Of a stretch of 64,000 nt of DNA, positions 45,178 through 53,050 are shown one piece after another (positions within the stretch are counted from its first letter, which is position 1; each line of letters begins with the position of its first letter). Location: contig NZ_JALGQE010000001.1 of assembly GCF_022810405.1 (NCBI RefSeq), positions 558,001 through 622,000 on the forward strand, read 5' to 3'. A model generated the notes under the pieces. That model was not told where the DNA came from, did not search any database, and was given only the letters and a program-made list of their open reading frames with translations. The stretch comes from Rhodococcus sp. ARC_M5. GTDB lineage: Bacteria; Actinomycetota; Actinomycetes; Mycobacteriales; Mycobacteriaceae. Made by a program: the position numbers and the translations under genes.

Positions 45178-45972
45178 TCAGGACACCACAGGTTCTGCGA
45201 TCGGCGTCTGGAAGGACCACAGATGCCCCTCCGGATCACGAACGCCGTACTCCCTGACGCCGTAGGGCATATCGGCGGGCGCGTAGTCGATCGCTGCCCC
45301 GGTTGCGGCCACTCGAGCGTGATGGCCGTCGACGTCGTCGATCAGGACCGCGAGCGAGGCGGTGACCATGCCGTTGGTCAGGGGCGAAACCATTCGATGT
45401 TCAGGAGCCTCGCGGTGCAACCAGACAACACCGTCACCGGCGTGAACCTCTCCGTGGACCGCTCGGTCACCGTCGTATTCGATCGGTCCCGGAGCCAGTC
45501 CCAGCACGTCTACGAGGTAGGAGTGGGCCGCTGCGATGTCGCGGTAGACCAACAACGTGGTCCGACCGGTCACCGCCGGCTCTTCGGTCGACAGGCACGA
45601 GAGTAGATCCAACAGCGCGTCGTCGCCGAGAAGAGCACCGTGCAGTAGTCGGTCCTCGACCGCACGAACCCGTTCGCGCACCCGAGCAAGCTCCGCCAGC
45701 CGACGGTCCAGGTCGGCCAGATGTTGCCGAGTCAGGTGCTGGAAATCCGCCGCGTCCGGATCGACATCGGCGAGCGGAGTTCCCAATTCTCGAAGCAGTC
45801 GAATACGGTACAGCCGATCGATATCTCCTCCGTCGTACCGACGCCTACCCCCTCCGTCTCGGTCCGGGGCGAGCAAACCCAGTTCTTCGTAGTACCGCAA
45901 CGTGCGTTCGGTGACGCCGGTTCGACGCGCGACGTCACCGATTCCCCAGGTGATCGGACCTTTGCTGTTCAT
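45178..45972 (-). CDS. MerR regulator fused to a VOC (glyoxalase-like) domain
   Basis: A 264-residue fusion. Residues 8-115 are a MerR-type HTH and coiled coil (WGIGDVARRTGVTERTLRYYEELGLLAPDRDG). Residues about 135-260 are a VOC/glyoxalase fold (TTLLVYRDIAAAHSYLVDVLGLAPG and GVREYGVRDPEGHLWSFQTP). The VOC part may bind a small ligand or modify an antibiotic-like molecule and so drive the regulator. No divergent target gene is obvious. The MFS gene of the next operon ends 55 bases upstream. Confidence 0.85.
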   Translation of the reverse strand: MNSKGPITWGIGDVARRTGVTERTLRYYEELGLLAPDRDGGGRRRYDGGDIDRLYRIRLLRELGTPLADVDPDAADFQHLTRQHLADLDRRLAELARVRERVRAVEDRLLHGALLGDDALLDLLSCLSTEEPAVTGRTTLLVYRDIAAAHSYLVDVLGLAPGPIEYDGDRAVHGEVHAGDGVVWLHREAPEHRMVSPLTNGMVTASLAVLIDDVDGHHARVAATGAAIDYAPADMPYGVREYGVRDPEGHLWSFQTPIAEPVVS

Positions 45973-46027
45973 GAACCAGACGGTAGAACCTCACGTCGCG
46001 TCAGGAGCAAGATCGGCCGAGGTCGAA

Positions 46028-47320
46028 TCAGACGTCCTCGAGTCGAATTCCCTTGGTTTCCTTCATGAAGAAGCAGGCGACACCGGTCAAGGCGGCCAGG
46101 AACATGATGTACACGCCGAACACCCAGCCCAGATCGAGGCCGAGGAAGAGTTGGTTGAGATAGGGCGCTGTTCCACCGAACACCGCTACCGAGAACGAGT
46201 ACGCGAATCCGATTGCCTGCGTGCGGAGTCGGGTGGGAAAACTCTCCGACAACGTCGACGACAGAATCGAAGCCGGGACGGCGATGACGAGCAGGGCAAC
46301 TGTCGACGGGAGCAGCAACGTCCACCACTGCGTCGAGATCATCATCGTCAGAGGGATCTGCAGAACGAACATCAACACGGCGAAGGCAGCCAGCATCGGC
46401 CGGCGACCGATCGAGTCCGAGAGACGACCGAAGAACGGCAGCGACACCAACGCAATCAACTGCGCGATGACGAGCATCCAGTACGCGGTATCGGGATTCA
46501 TCCCGCGCTGCGTGATGGCGAATGTCGACACGTACGAGGTCCAGGTGTAATGCGCCGCTGTGATTCCCGACGTCATGCCGATCATCAACACGATTGCCTT
46601 CACAACCGTCTTTCGTGCGATCGGTGCCTGTTTCACCTTGTTCTGCTCCGAATCGAAGACGTCGCTCTCGTCCATGTTCTTGCGCAGGTACAACGCGAAC
46701 AGTGCCAGAACTGCACCGAGCAGGAACGGGATACGCCAACCCCATTGACCGACAGCCGATTCGGACAGTGTCGAGGTGATGACGCCACCGACGGTGTACG
46801 CCAGTGCCGAGCCGCCGAAGATCGCAACGAATGCGACGCTTCCCCACATCCCACGTCGGTTCGGTGGCGCGATCTCGCCGACGTACGAGTAGGCCGTCGC
46901 CGACTCGCCGCCGTGGGCGAAACCTTGCATGACGCGTGCGAGCAGCAGCAGCACCGACGCCCAGGCCCCGATCGCACCGTAGGTGGGCATGATGCCGATC
47001 AGCAGGCTTCCGGCGGCCATCATCAACATGGTGGTGACGAGGACGAACTTGCGCCCCTTCTTGTCTGCGATCCGTCCGAACACGATGCCGCCGAGCGGCC
47101 GCATCAGGAATCCGACGGCGAACACCGCCAACGTGGACAGTAGGGCCGAGACCGGATCGGTCTGGCTGAACATCGCCGCGGCGATGAACGGTGCGAACAC
47201 CGCGTAGGCGCTCCACTCGTACCACTCGAGTACGTTGCCGATCGTGCTGGCGAACAACGACTTCTTCCGCGAGGAGATGTCCGGTGTCGAGCGTGTGTCG
47301 CGGGGTGATCCGACGGTCAT
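46028..47320 (-). CDS. MFS transporter, MHS (metabolite:H+ symporter) type
   Basis: A 430-residue, 12-helix carrier. The MHS hallmark GFLMRPLGGIVFGRIADKKGRKFVL (about 70-95, motif A) and the R-V-M-Q-G-F-A-H-G-G-E loop are present. It probably imports a carboxylic acid by proton symport. It overlaps the stop of the acyl-CoA ligase gene by ATGA, so import and CoA activation are coupled. TetR-type operators lie upstream of the ligase. Confidence 0.9.
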   Translation of the reverse strand: MTVGSPRDTRSTPDISSRKKSLFASTIGNVLEWYEWSAYAVFAPFIAAAMFSQTDPVSALLSTLAVFAVGFLMRPLGGIVFGRIADKKGRKFVLVTTMLMMAAGSLLIGIMPTYGAIGAWASVLLLLARVMQGFAHGGESATAYSYVGEIAPPNRRGMWGSVAFVAIFGGSALAYTVGGVITSTLSESAVGQWGWRIPFLLGAVLALFALYLRKNMDESDVFDSEQNKVKQAPIARKTVVKAIVLMIGMTSGITAAHYTWTSYVSTFAITQRGMNPDTAYWMLVIAQLIALVSLPFFGRLSDSIGRRPMLAAFAVLMFVLQIPLTMMISTQWWTLLLPSTVALLVIAVPASILSSTLSESFPTRLRTQAIGFAYSFSVAVFGGTAPYLNQLFLGLDLGWVFGVYIMFLAALTGVACFFMKETKGIRLEDV

Positions 47321-48933
47321 GAGGTACCACTTTCGCTCGAGTGAGTCAGTGCTGAAACAGGTTTGAGTGCTGCGCGACGAATTTTCCCGGTCTGTGTCTT
47401 GGGCAGCTCGTCGATGATGTGTATTTCTTTCGGACGCTTGTAGGCAGCGAGCCGATCGCGCGCGAAGGCCATCAGCTCGTCGGTGGTCACGGCCGAACCA
47501 CTGCGGACCGACACGTACGCGACCACCGACTCCCCTTGATAGGTGTCGGGACGACCGACCACGGCGGCTTCGAATACCGTCGGGTGTTCGTAGAGGGCGT
47601 CCTCGACCTCTCGGGGCCAGACCTTGTATCCGGAGACGTTGATCTGGTCCTTCAGCCGGTCGACGAGATAGACCCATCCCTGTTCGTCGATGACCGCTAC
47701 GTCCCCGGTGTGCAGGCGACCTTCGGGCATCGTCGACGCCGACGCCTCCGGGTTCTTCCAGTATCCCGAGACCACCTGTGGCCCGGACACTTCCAACTCG
47801 CCGGCAACTCCCGGCTCGGTGGGTCGCCCGGTGGGGTCGAGTGTGCGCAGCCGCACGCGAGGAAGCGGCAGTCCGACGGACAGCGATCCGCTCGACGTGT
47901 CCACGGGTGCCCGGAGTCCGGGCGGCACCGCGATCACACCGGCGGTGGTCTCGGTCATTCCGTACGCATTGTGGATGTAGCACCCGAACTTCGCCTCGAA
48001 CGCGGAGACGGTGGCCGGAGGAATGGGCGCGCCGCCCGAGTACAGCGCCTTCACCGAGGCAAAATGCGCGCGGTCGGCGCCCGGGCTCTCGGAGATCGCG
48101 TTGAACACGGTGATGGACCCGATGGTGTACGTGACCCGATGCTCGACGAAAGCGTCCAACGTGACGCCCGCATGGAAGCGGTGAGCGAACACGAGCACGC
48201 AGTCCCGCACCATAGCCACAGCGGCATCGAGCATGGCCCCGGTGATGTGGAACAGCGGCGCGACGGCGAACACGACGTCCCCGTCCTCCGTACCCGCACG
48301 CTCACCGAAGTCCGAGGCCGTCGCGAACGCGTTGGCGTGCGAGATCCGAGCCCCCTTGGGCGGCCCCGTGGTTCCGGAGGTGTAGGCCAACAGCGCCAGA
48401 TCGTCCGGCTGCGGTGCGAATTCGTCCATCACGCGACCTCGGTAGGCCTCGACGAGACCGAGCAGGTCGTTCTCGGGCGTCGGCGTGATGCGCGTCGTCG
48501 CGGTGAACACACGCGGATCGTCGCGAGTCTGCAGATCCAGTCCGCTTGTGCTCACGAAGAACCGAATCGTACTGCCCTGCAACGAGGTTTCGAGCGCCTC
48601 GAGATCAGCCTCGTCGCACACGAGGGCGACGGGCTCCGCGTCGTCGAGCAGGTGCCGTAGTTCTCTGTTGCGGTACATCGGATTCAGGATCAGAGCCACA
48701 GCGCCGATCTTCCACAGCGCCAAGAACGTCAGGGCGTAATGGGGAACGTTCTGCAGATAGATCCCGACGCGGTCGCCACGAGTGACTCCGCGGTCCGCGA
48801 ACGCGGCGGCGAGAGCGTCCGAGGCCTCGTCGACCTCGCGGGCAGAGAGAACGGCGTCGAAGTACGCCAACGCGGGCCGATCGGGCGACCGGCGCACCCG
48901 GGCGCGCCAGGCATCGAGGATGATGAGGGGCAT
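47317..48933 (-). CDS. Acyl-CoA synthetase (class I adenylate-forming ligase)
   Basis: A 538-residue ligase. AMP-binding motif YTSGTTGPPKGARISH, the A5 motif YGMTETT, the A8 hinge DRLKDQINVSGYKVWPREVE and the A10 Lys in PKTQTGKIRR are all intact. It activates a carboxylic acid to its CoA thioester with ATP. The start at 48933 is the natural MPLIIL N-terminus. The adjacent importer suggests an exogenous acid; the neighbouring kinase-dehydrogenase pair suggests a 4-hydroxyacid. Confidence 0.9.
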   Translation of the reverse strand: MPLIILDAWRARVRRSPDRPALAYFDAVLSAREVDEASDALAAAFADRGVTRGDRVGIYLQNVPHYALTFLALWKIGAVALILNPMYRNRELRHLLDDAEPVALVCDEADLEALETSLQGSTIRFFVSTSGLDLQTRDDPRVFTATTRITPTPENDLLGLVEAYRGRVMDEFAPQPDDLALLAYTSGTTGPPKGARISHANAFATASDFGERAGTEDGDVVFAVAPLFHITGAMLDAAVAMVRDCVLVFAHRFHAGVTLDAFVEHRVTYTIGSITVFNAISESPGADRAHFASVKALYSGGAPIPPATVSAFEAKFGCYIHNAYGMTETTAGVIAVPPGLRAPVDTSSGSLSVGLPLPRVRLRTLDPTGRPTEPGVAGELEVSGPQVVSGYWKNPEASASTMPEGRLHTGDVAVIDEQGWVYLVDRLKDQINVSGYKVWPREVEDALYEHPTVFEAAVVGRPDTYQGESVVAYVSVRSGSAVTTDELMAFARDRLAAYKRPKEIHIIDELPKTQTGKIRRAALKPVSALTHSSESGTS

Positions 48934-48977
48934 CGAGGACTCTTTCGATCGAACATTGACCTGACCGAGATCGACCG

Positions 48978-48995
48978 ACCGAGCACTCGCTCGGT
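48978..48995. promoter_or_regulatory. TetR operator upstream of the acyl-CoA ligase-MFS operon
   Basis: ACCGAGC-actc-GCTCGGT is a perfect 7-bp inverted repeat. Its reverse-complement partner upstream of the acyl-CoA dehydrogenase (49753-49770) differs by one base. It lies between the ligase and TetR genes. Confidence 0.75.
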
Positions 48996-49084
48996 CACTT
49001 CTTCGAGTGTTACGGATCACAGCGAAAGTGTCAACCGGGTGCTTCCGGGACCACACCCGTCGCCCGGGCATCTACGGTAAGCGC

Positions 49085-49702
49085 ATGACCGCGACCGGCA
49101 CCTGGCGAACGTACGAGGGCTCGAACCTCTCCCCTGCCTTGGCGTCGGCGTTGAACAAGTTTGTCGAGCAGGGCTATCACGGAACGTCGGTACGGCAGAT
49201 CGCGGCCGGAGCCGGCCTGTCCGTTCCCGGTCTCTACCACCACTTTCCGTCGAAGCAGGCTCTGCTGGTCGGCATCATGGACGCGTCGATGGACGAGCTG
49301 TTGGAACGAACCCGATCGGCAGAGGCCGGTGCCGGCTCGTCGCCGAGTGACCGTTTCGACGCCGTCGTCGAAGCCCTGCTGCTGTTCCACATTCACAGGC
49401 GCGACGCCGCCTTCGTGTGCTCGACGGAAATCCGCAGCCTCGATCCTGCGAATCGCGCCGCCTACATCTCCAAACGCGACGAGGAACAGCGACTGCTCGA
49501 CGCGATCGTCGCCGCCGGTGTCGATGCAGGCCTGTTCGACACTCCACACCCGAGAGACGCCAGTCGAGCCGTCACGACGATGTGCATCGGCGTCGCCACG
49601 TGGTATCGCCCCGAGGGGCCGCTGCCTCCGAGCGAGCTGGTGGCGGTCTACCTCGACATTGCCCGTCGTACGGTCGGTGCTGCGACCGGCGGGCAGCAGT
49701 AG
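49085..49702 (+). CDS. TetR-family regulator of the ligase/dehydrogenase/kinase locus
   Basis: A 205-residue regulator. The N-terminal helix-turn-helix is at about 17-60 (YHGTSVRQIAAGAGLSVPGLYHHFPSKQALL). The ATG at 49085 gives a normal length; an upstream start at 49007 would extend into the operator region. The nearly identical operators on both sides imply that it controls the divergent ligase-importer operon, itself, and the dehydrogenase-kinase operon. Confidence 0.88.
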   Translation: MTATGTWRTYEGSNLSPALASALNKFVEQGYHGTSVRQIAAGAGLSVPGLYHHFPSKQALLVGIMDASMDELLERTRSAEAGAGSSPSDRFDAVVEALLLFHIHRRDAAFVCSTEIRSLDPANRAAYISKRDEEQRLLDAIVAAGVDAGLFDTPHPRDASRAVTTMCIGVATWYRPEGPLPPSELVAVYLDIARRTVGAATGGQQ

Positions 49703-49752
49703 CTGCCCCGGAATCCTTGACCCGATCGAGCGATTGTGTCAACCTTCCAGAG

Positions 49753-49770
49753 ACCGAGCGAGTGTTCGGT
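49753..49770. promoter_or_regulatory. TetR operator upstream of the dehydrogenase-kinase operon
   Basis: ACCGAGC-gagt-GTTCGGT. Its reverse complement matches the site at 48978-48995 in 17 of 18 positions. It lies 24 bases upstream of the acyl-CoA dehydrogenase GTG. Confidence 0.75.
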
Positions 49771-49793
49771 CGGTACCGGACAGGGAGCATATC

Positions 49794-51005
49794 GTGGCCA
49801 TCGATCTGACGTACGACCCCGACATCGAGAAGCTGATCGATCGGACTCGGACGTTCACTCGCGAGTACGTACTCCCCATCGAGGACCGGTTCCTGGGCAA
49901 CATCGCCGACGCCGGCGGCGACGAGCTGCGCATCGAGATGCAGGCAGCCGCTCGAGATGCCGGCGTGTTCGCGCCGCATGCGCCGGTCCAGTACGGAGGC
50001 CACGGGCTCTCGATGAGCGACCGCGCGCCTGTGTTCGAGGAAGCCGGCTACTCACTGTTCGGTCCGATCGCCCTCAACCTCGGCGCGCCGGACGAGGGCA
50101 ACGTCCACATGCTCGCTCACATCGCGTCTGCAGCGCAGAAGGAGCAGTTTCTCGCTCCCCTCGCTCGCGGTGACCAACGATCGGCCTTCGCGATGACCGA
50201 GCCGGCACCGGGTGCGGGCTCGGATCCCGCTGCCCTCACCACTGCCGCCGTCCGGGTCGACGGTGGTTGGAAGATCAACGGGCACAAGTGGTTCATCACC
50301 GGTGCCGACGGTGCGGGGTTCTTCATCATCATGGCTCGGACATCCGGCAAGCCCGGCGACCGAGGCGGTGCCACGATGTTCCTGGCACCCGCCGACACCG
50401 CGGGCATCGCCGTCGGCCGCCACATCGGCACTCTCGACAAAGCGATGATCGGTGGACATTGCGAGGTGTTCTTCGAGAACGTGTTCGTCCCCGACGAGAA
50501 CGTCCTGGGGGCCGTCGACGAGGGCTTCGCCTACGCACAGGTGCGCCTGGGGCCCGCTCGCATGACACATGTGATGCGCTGGCTCGGAGCCTCCAGACGG
50601 GCCCACGACATCGCCGTCGCTCAGGTGGCCCAGCGTGAAGGGTTCGGCGGAAAGCTCGGGGATCTCGGCATGGTGCAGAAGATGGTCGCGGACAACGAGA
50701 TCGACATCGCAGCTACCCGGGCACTGCTGACCGTTGCCTGCTTCGAGTTGGATCGAGGCGGGCACGCGAGCAACGAGACGTCCATCGCCAAGACGTTCGC
50801 CGCCGAAGCCATCTTCCGAATCGTCGACCGCAGCATCCAGATGTGCGGGGGTCTCGGGGTTTCCGACGATCTTCCGTTGGCCAGGCTTTCGCGTGAGGTA
50901 CGTCCGTTCCGCGTCTACGACGGCCCGTCCGAGGTGCACCGGTGGGCCATCGCCAAGCGAACGATCGGTGCAGCCAAGCGCGCAGCGCGGGAGGCACAGT
51001 CGTGA
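49794..51005 (+). CDS. ACAD10/11-type acyl-CoA dehydrogenase
   Basis: A 403-residue flavoenzyme. The FAD segment AFAMTEPAPGAGSDP and W-F-I-T-G-A-D loop are present. Near the C-terminus the motif is VYDGPSEVH: the usual catalytic Glu of YEGT is replaced by Asp-Gly, as in mammalian ACAD10/11 (DGPDEVH). That subgroup acts on 4-phosphoacyl-CoA rather than doing simple 2,3-dehydrogenation. The start is GTG with AGGGAG upstream. It is coupled by GTGA to an APH-type kinase gene, the same two activities fused in mammalian ACAD10/11. Confidence 0.9.
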   Translation: MAIDLTYDPDIEKLIDRTRTFTREYVLPIEDRFLGNIADAGGDELRIEMQAAARDAGVFAPHAPVQYGGHGLSMSDRAPVFEEAGYSLFGPIALNLGAPDEGNVHMLAHIASAAQKEQFLAPLARGDQRSAFAMTEPAPGAGSDPAALTTAAVRVDGGWKINGHKWFITGADGAGFFIIMARTSGKPGDRGGATMFLAPADTAGIAVGRHIGTLDKAMIGGHCEVFFENVFVPDENVLGAVDEGFAYAQVRLGPARMTHVMRWLGASRRAHDIAVAQVAQREGFGGKLGDLGMVQKMVADNEIDIAATRALLTVACFELDRGGHASNETSIAKTFAAEAIFRIVDRSIQMCGGLGVSDDLPLARLSREVRPFRVYDGPSEVHRWAIAKRTIGAAKRAAREAQS

Positions 51006-52027
51006 GCGAATTGCCGGGCATGAATCGTGATGCGCTGGAACGGTTCCTGCGGGAGAACGGGATCGAGGTCGACGGCACGTTGCTCGTCGAAATGATCAGC
51101 GGCGGGCGATCGAACCTCACCTACAGGGCGTACGACGACACCTCCACCTGGGTCGTCCGTCGACCTCCCACCAGTGGGCTCACGCCCTCCGCACACGATA
51201 TGGCCCGCGAGTGGGCCGTCACCGACGCACTCGCATCCACCGATGTACCGGTCGCGCGGACCGTCGCATTCGACCGTGACGGTTCCGCACTGGGCGCGCC
51301 CATGACCGTCGTGGAGTTCGTTCCGGGGCGAGTCGTCCGCACGCGCGAGGACCTCGACGATCTGACGGATACGCAGGTCGCGGGCAACGCCGCCGAGTTG
51401 GTGCGCGTACTCGCCGCACTTCATGCCGTCGATCCCATGTCGGTGGGTCTCGAGAAGTTCGGCCGCCCCGACGGTTTCGTCACCCGTCAGGTCGCCACGT
51501 GGGCTCGGCAGTGGCAGACGGTTAAGACTCGTGAGCTACCCGACGTCGACCGACTGCACCGTGCGCTCGAAGCTGCGGTGCCCACCCGCTCGGCCGCGTC
51601 CATCGTGCACGGCGACTATCGCGTCGACAACACCATCCTCGACGCAGAGGATCCCAGTTCTGTTGCAGCGGTGGTGGACTGGGAGATGTCCACGCTCGGC
51701 GATCCGTTGACCGATGTGGCGCTGATGTGTGTGTACCGGCAACCCGTGTTCGACGCCGTTCTCGGTGCCGATGCCGCGTGGACGAGCGACCGGTATCCCT
51801 CGGCAGCGGATCTGGTGCAGCAGTACGCCGTTCGATCGGGACGCGACGTGGACAACTGGGGCTTCTACCTGGCGTTGGCCAATTTCAAGCTCGGGGTGAT
51901 CGGCGAGGGCATCACCCATCGAGCACTGTCGGGCTCCGATACCGGTGCCGGAGCCCGCAATGCCGCCGACGCGACGCAGGAGTTCATCGCAGCCGGGCTC
52001 AGAGCGCTCTCGGGATCGGACGGGTGA
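51002..52027 (+). CDS. APH-family acyl-CoA kinase (LvaA/ACAD10-N-like)
   Basis: A 341-residue aminoglycoside-phosphotransferase-fold kinase. The HGDYRVDN catalytic loop (Asp base and Asn metal ligand) and the DWEMSTLGDP metal loop are intact. The region SGGRSNLTYRAYD forms the nucleotide loop. Paired with an ACAD10/11-type dehydrogenase, it should phosphorylate the 4-hydroxyl of a 4-hydroxyacyl-CoA, as LvaA does in levulinate catabolism. The start is GTG at 51002, inside the dehydrogenase stop codon. Confidence 0.88.
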   Translation: MSELPGMNRDALERFLRENGIEVDGTLLVEMISGGRSNLTYRAYDDTSTWVVRRPPTSGLTPSAHDMAREWAVTDALASTDVPVARTVAFDRDGSALGAPMTVVEFVPGRVVRTREDLDDLTDTQVAGNAAELVRVLAALHAVDPMSVGLEKFGRPDGFVTRQVATWARQWQTVKTRELPDVDRLHRALEAAVPTRSAASIVHGDYRVDNTILDAEDPSSVAAVVDWEMSTLGDPLTDVALMCVYRQPVFDAVLGADAAWTSDRYPSAADLVQQYAVRSGRDVDNWGFYLALANFKLGVIGEGITHRALSGSDTGAGARNAADATQEFIAAGLRALSGSDG

Positions 52028-52034
52028 TGTTGCG

Positions 52035-52976
52035 TCAGGCAGGCTCCCGCATCACGCCGATGTGGCGCACGGTTCCGGAAAGCCCCGAGAGCTCCTTCGG
52101 TTCGGACCATCCGAGCAGGTCCGTGCTGTCGGAGTAGAAGTACTTCTGGTTGGTGTAGTCGTCGTAGTACAGCCGCCAGGTGCCGTCGGGCAACTGAACG
52201 ACTGCAGGTCCTTCCTTCAAGGGGCCGAAGTCACGGAAGGTGGGGTCCAGAACGTACGGACCACCCAAAGACGGTGCGATCCAATGCTCGATGACCTTCT
52301 CGCTCTCGCCCTTCGTGAACGCATGGTAGAGCGCCCCGGCCTTCACCACCGTGGTATCGATGTGGTCGTTGATGATCCCCGTCAGCGGAACCGGCGGGCT
52401 CCATTGCGTCAGACCGGGATCGGTGGCCGTCATGAGGTACGGCACGAACCCTCCGCCGGTGGACAACGACACGATGATGCTCACGCGGTCGCCCTCGATG
52501 AACCACTCGGGTGCCCACGCCTTGGTGGTGAACGGCGACAGTGACGGAAGTTCCGAGGAGCCTGCCGAGCCGGTTCCTGGTCCAGTGCCAGGCAGGAGTA
52601 GGCAGCAATACGGGATCGGAAGGTTCTGCACGAATGTCCAATTGACGCGATCGGCGCTGCGCGCAAACCCGATCTCGGCCCCGCCGCCGTTCGTGTAGGT
52701 CACGTAGTACATACCGTCCGCAGCTCTGAAGATACTCGCGTCACGGACCACCCCGGACGGCGGTCGATAGGCCCCGCTCTGCACGGCGGTGAAGTCCGTG
52801 CCGTCGGTGGATTCGTAGACATCCATGTCACGGTCACTGTCGTTGCTGAACGCCACCATCGTGTACTGCCACGCGGAGGGTGCTGCGGCACCGGTTCCCG
52901 CAGCGGAGAACAACAGTCCGGCGACAGCGACGATCACCATGGGTACGGCGAGGAACTTACGACCGGTCGGTATCAC
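52035..52976 (-). CDS. Secreted GH43-like glycoside hydrolase (arabinanase/xylosidase-type)
   Basis: A 313-residue protein with a Sec signal peptide (about 1-30, ending AAP). The five-bladed beta-propeller pattern of GH43/DUF377-type enzymes is visible: VVRDASIFRAADGMYYVTYT (catalytic-Asp region), SPFTTKAWAPEWFIEGD, NDHIDTTVVKAG, and KEGPAVVQLPDGTWRLYYDDY (Glu general acid). It likely trims arabinan or arabinoxylan outside the cell. The start is GTG. It converges with the kinase operon, and araBDA lies 5 kb away. Confidence 0.78.
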   Translation of the reverse strand: MIPTGRKFLAVPMVIVAVAGLLFSAAGTGAAAPSAWQYTMVAFSNDSDRDMDVYESTDGTDFTAVQSGAYRPPSGVVRDASIFRAADGMYYVTYTNGGGAEIGFARSADRVNWTFVQNLPIPYCCLLLPGTGPGTGSAGSSELPSLSPFTTKAWAPEWFIEGDRVSIIVSLSTGGGFVPYLMTATDPGLTQWSPPVPLTGIINDHIDTTVVKAGALYHAFTKGESEKVIEHWIAPSLGGPYVLDPTFRDFGPLKEGPAVVQLPDGTWRLYYDDYTNQKYFYSDSTDLLGWSEPKELSGLSGTVRHIGVMREPA

Positions 52977-53050
52977 CGAGACAGTATGTACGACCCATCA
53001 GCATCGTGCGTCACTTCGACATCGGGACGAACCGATCGTTATTCGAGTCG

